From the NCBI GenBank assembly GCA_037957365.1, contig JARHVA010000666.1, positions 3,436,501-3,500,500 on the forward strand: a stretch of DNA of 64,000 nucleotides, read 5' to 3'. Under the pieces are notes generated by a model. The model had not been told where the DNA came from and searched no databases. It saw only the letters and a list, made by a program, of their open reading frames with translations. Numbering within the stretch: the first letter of the stretch is position 1; every line of letters begins with the position of its first letter. Made by a program: the position numbers and the translations under genes. The stretch is from Torreya grandis (taxonomy: Eukaryota > Streptophyta > Pinopsida > Cupressales > Taxaceae). Shown here one piece after another: positions 60,330 to 64,000 of the stretch.

Positions 60330-60970
60330 GTGCCTAATGGAGGCATCAATCACATATATATCTCAAAAACTCTTTTCCAAAGAATTTTTCTCAAGTGCAT
60401 CATAAAACATCAATATTTTTTCAGTGTAAGACAATCCTTATCTAGTAGTCAAGAATTTGTGGTAGCACAAAAATGTTATTATAGACAAGAATTTTCTACT
60501 TATGTCAGAAGCAGATACAGTCCTTTTAGACTAAAACATGGAAAGATATCAAGAAAATTGTTTTGACTTGTGTTAGAAATTATTTTCCTTATTTAAGTAT
60601 TCACTAGACACTTACACTACCTCAAATTAGCATAACCAACATTTCTAGTCATAACGCTCAATTGGGTCTCTCACTATGACCTATTTTCTATTTTAGACAT
60701 GAGTTGTAGTTTCTTGCATAATTTTCATTGTTAATAACAATGTCTAGTGTCATACAAATATATCTCCTTAGAAAATTTCTTCCACAGGGTTTATCTCACA
60801 TGAGTCAGAAAACATCAAAAATTTACAGCGTAATTCAAACCTCACCAGATCACCATGCACTTGTGGCATTAGAAAATGATATTACAGACAAGGTTTTTTT
60901 AACATATATCAAGACACCGATGTAGTTTTACTAAGATAGAACATGAAAAAATCACAAGCATTTATTATTT
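60330..60970. repeat. Diverged two-copy repeat, about 400-bp spacing
   Basis: 60,345-60,555 and 60,745-60,960 share, in order, CATA(T/C)A(A)ATATATCTC, AAAACATCAA, (G/C)TTGTGG(T/C)A, ATTA(T/C)AGACAAG and AACATG(G/A)AAA. Both contain short open frames that are by-products. Confidence 0.6.
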
Positions 60971-61539
60971 CTTTTTATTTTATTATTTTTGTTTGTTTGT
61001 TTAAGTATGCCAGCTTCTCTTATGAATTAATTTGACCTTTCACTATAAATACATTAAAGGCCTTTCCTTATATCCCATTTTCTCTTCATGTGTCCGTATA
61101 AGCTCTCATAGTCAAAATAAGGAAAATAGATAATTATGAGGGAAAAGAAGTTTATTGGCTGCACCCATTTCATTTTGGGAAATGCCAAAAATAGAAAACA
61201 AACAAATCTAGATGATGATGTTAGGGAAGGTAGGATAATCACATAATTGATCTTATGGGTAATAAAAAAGTACATAATTCCTTATGTCCAATCTCTATAG
61301 GGTTATTTTCTATTCCAAAACAAGTAATAATTAATATACTCTCATAATTTTGAAAAACACCTATAGACATTCATAGAATAGACCACCTATAAATAAATTC
61401 TAAAATTTGAATACATTGCTTATCAGGGAAATTAAGTGAATGATCACCTTATCCACTTCCATTCTCTTCCTATGCATTTCATTATGCCATGCCCCTCTTT
61501 TGTATCTTCTTCTTCTGGTTATGTTTCCATTCCAATGGT

Positions 61540-61740
61540 TTGGCTTATATATTTTTTTAAAGTTGGTTTTTTGGTCTTTTCTTTTTTTTCTTCTCAGCTT
61601 TATTCCTTTTATTTTATTTTTTTAAAGGATCTTCTCTTTTTCTATTTTTCCAAATATGTAATTCCAATTTGATTTTATTTATTTTATTTCTTCTTTTATT
61701 TATTTATTTATTTTTATTTCATTTTACATTTTCTAGAGTA
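61540..61740. repeat. T-rich / TTTA low-complexity tract
   Basis: Long T-rich stretch with a TTTATTTATTTATTTA run near 61,695. Hydrophobic open frames over it are composition artefacts. Confidence 0.75.
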
Positions 61741-62413
61741 TATTTATTAATAATTAATATATCATATATATTTGTCAATTAGATTAGCATGTCAAATTGG
61801 TTTAATTAAAACTAAATCAATAAATCCTAATCAAGACAAACTATGTTAATCCCATCTTTAACACATTAAAAAATCAATGCATAATTAACTCATGTAAGAT
61901 AAATTCCATAAAACCAATAACTATGCTAGCAAATCATGGTTAAAATAACTATTTAATGCATATGACATCAAAACAAATTATGCTAACCACTCATTATGCA
62001 TCTAAAATATGCTAGCTATCTATGGTGTGAGTAGGGTACCAGTCTATTTCTCTGTCATCCTCTAAAATCTTGATGTATGTCACCCTCTCTAATGATACTT
62101 TCCCTCTATCACACTCTAAGGGATGAGTTTTCTTGCATGTACCTCACAACAAAGTAGGTAGCTAGACCATAACAGTCATGATAAACATATAGTATAACAT
62201 TTAACTGAAACAATGCATCAATATGATAAAAATGTAAGTGAGTACACTATAATTATCTTACATTAAAGCAATCATGTACCTAATTAATATTATACTATCC
62301 CATAAAAACATATATCTCAAGCTTAGTTAAAAATATCTAAATTTGAATTCATCAGTTACAAATATCTACAGATAATCAAGCAAATTTATCTGGCAAGGAA
62401 TCGAGATGTAACA

Positions 62414-62430
62414 TCCTTCCTCCCTAAAGC
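62414..62430 (-). other. Polypurine tract of a minus-strand Ty3 element
   Basis: The minus strand reads GCTTTAGGGAGGAAGGA directly before TGTTACATC, preceded by ATCGAGGATGATGACTAGC. The arrangement 'TCGAGGA.GA...GGGAGGA.TGTTACATC' is characteristic of chromoviral 3' ends. Confidence 0.75.
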
Positions 62431-62569
62431 TAGTCATCATCCTCGATGACTCTTATTTCAAAGATAAGTTTTGAATTTCATAATATTATTTATCAAAGTG
62501 AAAACATGATATATAATATCAAATTAAGTAATAAATGGAAAATTACTTGTAGAACTCACCATAGTTCCA

Positions 62570-62850
62570 TCAAATTGCACTATTCCTAGAATATTGATCC
62601 CATAAGATCCTACTCAATGACATCTCCTTATTATGGAAGCAAGTTTTGCGAGTGTCACTTATTCTAAATGTTTTTATCATGACCACCTCAAGGTCTAAAA
62701 CCATCCAGACAATTCTATATACAATAGGACTAACCACTTCCGTTACCTTGGAGGGTCCCACATATCATAGTGAAATTTTCACTATCTTCCAAAGAGTACA
62801 TAAGTTCATCATAAAAGTCAAAATAAATGACTAGGGATAGTTCTACAAGA
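62570..62850 (-). pseudogene. Integrase C-terminus (GPY/F module) of a Ty3 chromovirus-like element
   Basis: The minus frame reads 'VKISL', stop (CGA to TGA expected Arg), 'YVGPSKVTEVVSPIVYRIV', then 'FRISDTRKTCFHNKEMSLS'. This matches the GPY/F module ('RY.GPF.V.E.V....YRL') and the following 'VFHVS.LRK...' block of Ty3 integrases, here with F of GPF replaced by Ser. Integrase joins cDNA ends to the host chromosome. The polypurine tract and LTR start lie 140 bp downstream. A chromodomain, if present, is too decayed to see. Upstream integrase core is not recognisable. Confidence 0.75.
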
Positions 62851-64000
62851 TCTTATATACCCTTGATATATCTCTTTAACATAGAGAGTGTTTTCTCATT
62901 CTGAAGTAAAGTATTTAGGGAACCTAACAAGGATGATGTGTACAAGTTAATACTATTGACACTCCATGTAGCTCATGATAAGTATAACATGTAAATACTA
63001 TCATTACTCCACGGAGTTTCTAATAAGTATGACAATGAATATGAATTAGAAACAATACATTTCCAATGTATACAAAATTAAGGAATAAATGTTTCCCCAT
63101 ATACATGCATATGGCCATATGACTGAATTTGACAATTCCATCTATCAAACCCAAGATTCAATAAGTCCATTTATCAGATCCAACTTAGTAACAACTAAAT
63201 CAATATGAGGCTAAATAGGATACCATCCTATTGCTTAGAACTCACGTTCCTAGTTCATCAATCTTCCTTTAGGTCTTCATGACCTAATGATCTCCAAAAT
63301 GTACACAATATTCAAAGAATCATAATTCTATGTTAACATATCATAGAAAGTAATAATATGAACATTATAATTTTAGATGTATTCATATACATACAAAGGA
63401 AATAATGCAATCAATCCATAATAGTATTAAGTTTCCACTAGCTAAACATAACTAGTTTCATATTTCACAACTTAACCTATATTGTTATATTCATAGTTAA
63501 GAGGAAATAATGTTAAAATTAACAACATATATAGGTCAAGGATCACACCATCCCTACAACCCTTGTAATACATAACTCTCTACTTTTTCAGCTAGAATAA
63601 TACAAATTAAAAATTTATCTCAACCCTTAGATTGATAAGATGATATGCACATCCTATACTCTACTCACTTTTAATGAAAGGTATAAAAATAACTCTTTAA
63701 AATAATCATGCTTTAATAAAAAAGAGAGCAATATCAATCTAATCAAGGGCATATAATATCATATTAATTATAATTAGCATATAATTCTTAATCTAGAGTT
63801 TAATATACATTCTAGGTTTGCCACCCAACGTGGTCTTGAAATCACAAACTAGATCAAATAGTGACTCTAAAGAGTCATAAGTGAAAAGTAGAGAACTATA
63901 ATTTCAAAAACAAACTCCTTGTCGGGGATCAACCAACAATTTGATTACACTTATGAAAGCAATAAACTGCAGAATTAAATCAAATAGATAAGTAACTAGA
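62851..64000. other. Upstream pol remnant, unrecognisable
   Basis: The rest of integrase and RT should lie here on the minus strand if the element were intact, but no catalytic motifs are visible. At 63,819-63,833 the plus strand has TGCCACCCAACGTGG, close to the lysine-tRNA primer site TGGCGCCCAACGTGG. No LTR pair supports it. Confidence 0.35.

Larger units (their letters stand above)
57571..62413 (-). repeat. AT-rich region; candidate 4.8-kb LTR of a minus-strand chromovirus
   Basis: The right end (62,413) is firm as an LTR start: on the minus strand TGTTACATCTCG follows a polypurine tract. The left end is inferred from TGTAATAATC at 57,571, whose complement GATTATTACA would close the LTR with TG...CA and matching terminal TGTTACA/TATTACA, exactly where the PMD-like relic stops. 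No second LTR is in the window to test it. The interior has no supported genes. Confidence 0.35.

Noticed and set aside
61436..61672. Hydrophobic 78-codon frame as a small membrane protein
   Set aside because: It comes from a T-rich low-complexity tract; Phe/Leu runs follow from composition.
1..64000. CRISPR arrays, bacterial operons, rRNA genes
   Set aside because: No spaced identical repeats, no bacterial-type gene packing and no rRNA segments; all signs point to plant nuclear DNA.

Overview
The window reads as heterochromatic DNA from a large, repeat-packed plant genome. It is very AT-rich and CG dinucleotides are rare. I see no intact host gene, rRNA, tRNA or CRISPR array. Everything recognisable is a decayed transposable element: at least three Ty3/gypsy LTR lineages, one non-LTR (LINE/L1) insertion, tandem arrays and microsatellites. 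Several relic reading frames keep their frame over kilobases and are broken mainly by stop codons at positions where Trp, Gln or Arg would be expected. That is the footprint of methyl-cytosine deamination. Gymnosperms (Welwitschia is a published case of low GC attributed to deamination) or a giant-genome monocot would fit, but the species cannot be fixed from the sequence.

Layout. 1-8.4 kb: C-poor low-complexity DNA and short tandem duplications, with a faint minus-strand Ty3 pol remnant. 8.38-21.72 kb: the best-preserved LTR element ('element 1'), with two about 1.2-kb LTRs about 12% diverged where sampled, a leader, gag, protease and reverse transcriptase in one frame on the plus strand; RNase H and integrase are missing. 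Its gag is split by a 2.23-kb insert flanked by a perfect 14-bp target duplication, and the insert carries a striking TTGAACC/GGTTCAA inverted-repeat array. 21.7-25.3 kb: a long decayed reading frame that I do not recognise. 25.4-30 kb: a tandem repeat, a promoter-like site and low-complexity DNA.

30.2-36.1 kb: 'element 2', gag and protease only, then a long 3' region, polypurine tract and LTR A. A second polypurine tract plus LTR B follows directly (36.3-37.5 kb). 37.8-42.0 kb: a higher-order tandem array (four about 120-bp monomers per about 480-bp unit, about 8.6 units). 42-45.9 kb: nothing coding, two microsatellites. 45.9-53.5 kb: 'element 3' of the same family as element 2 (LTR C, primer-binding-like site, gag N-terminus, 3' module). 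It is interrupted by a 5'-truncated minus-strand LINE (49,237-51,233) with a perfect 17-bp target duplication, and is cut at its right end by an inverted LTR of the element 1 family (53.5-54.7 kb).

55.8-57.5 kb: a relic resembling the plant mobile domain. 57.6-62.4 kb: AT-rich DNA that may be one very long LTR. 62.4-62.9 kb: a minus-strand polypurine tract and integrase C-terminus of a third Ty3 lineage (chromovirus-like). None of the genes cooperate in a pathway. The window is a stack of nested insertions whose order can be read from interruptions and target duplications.
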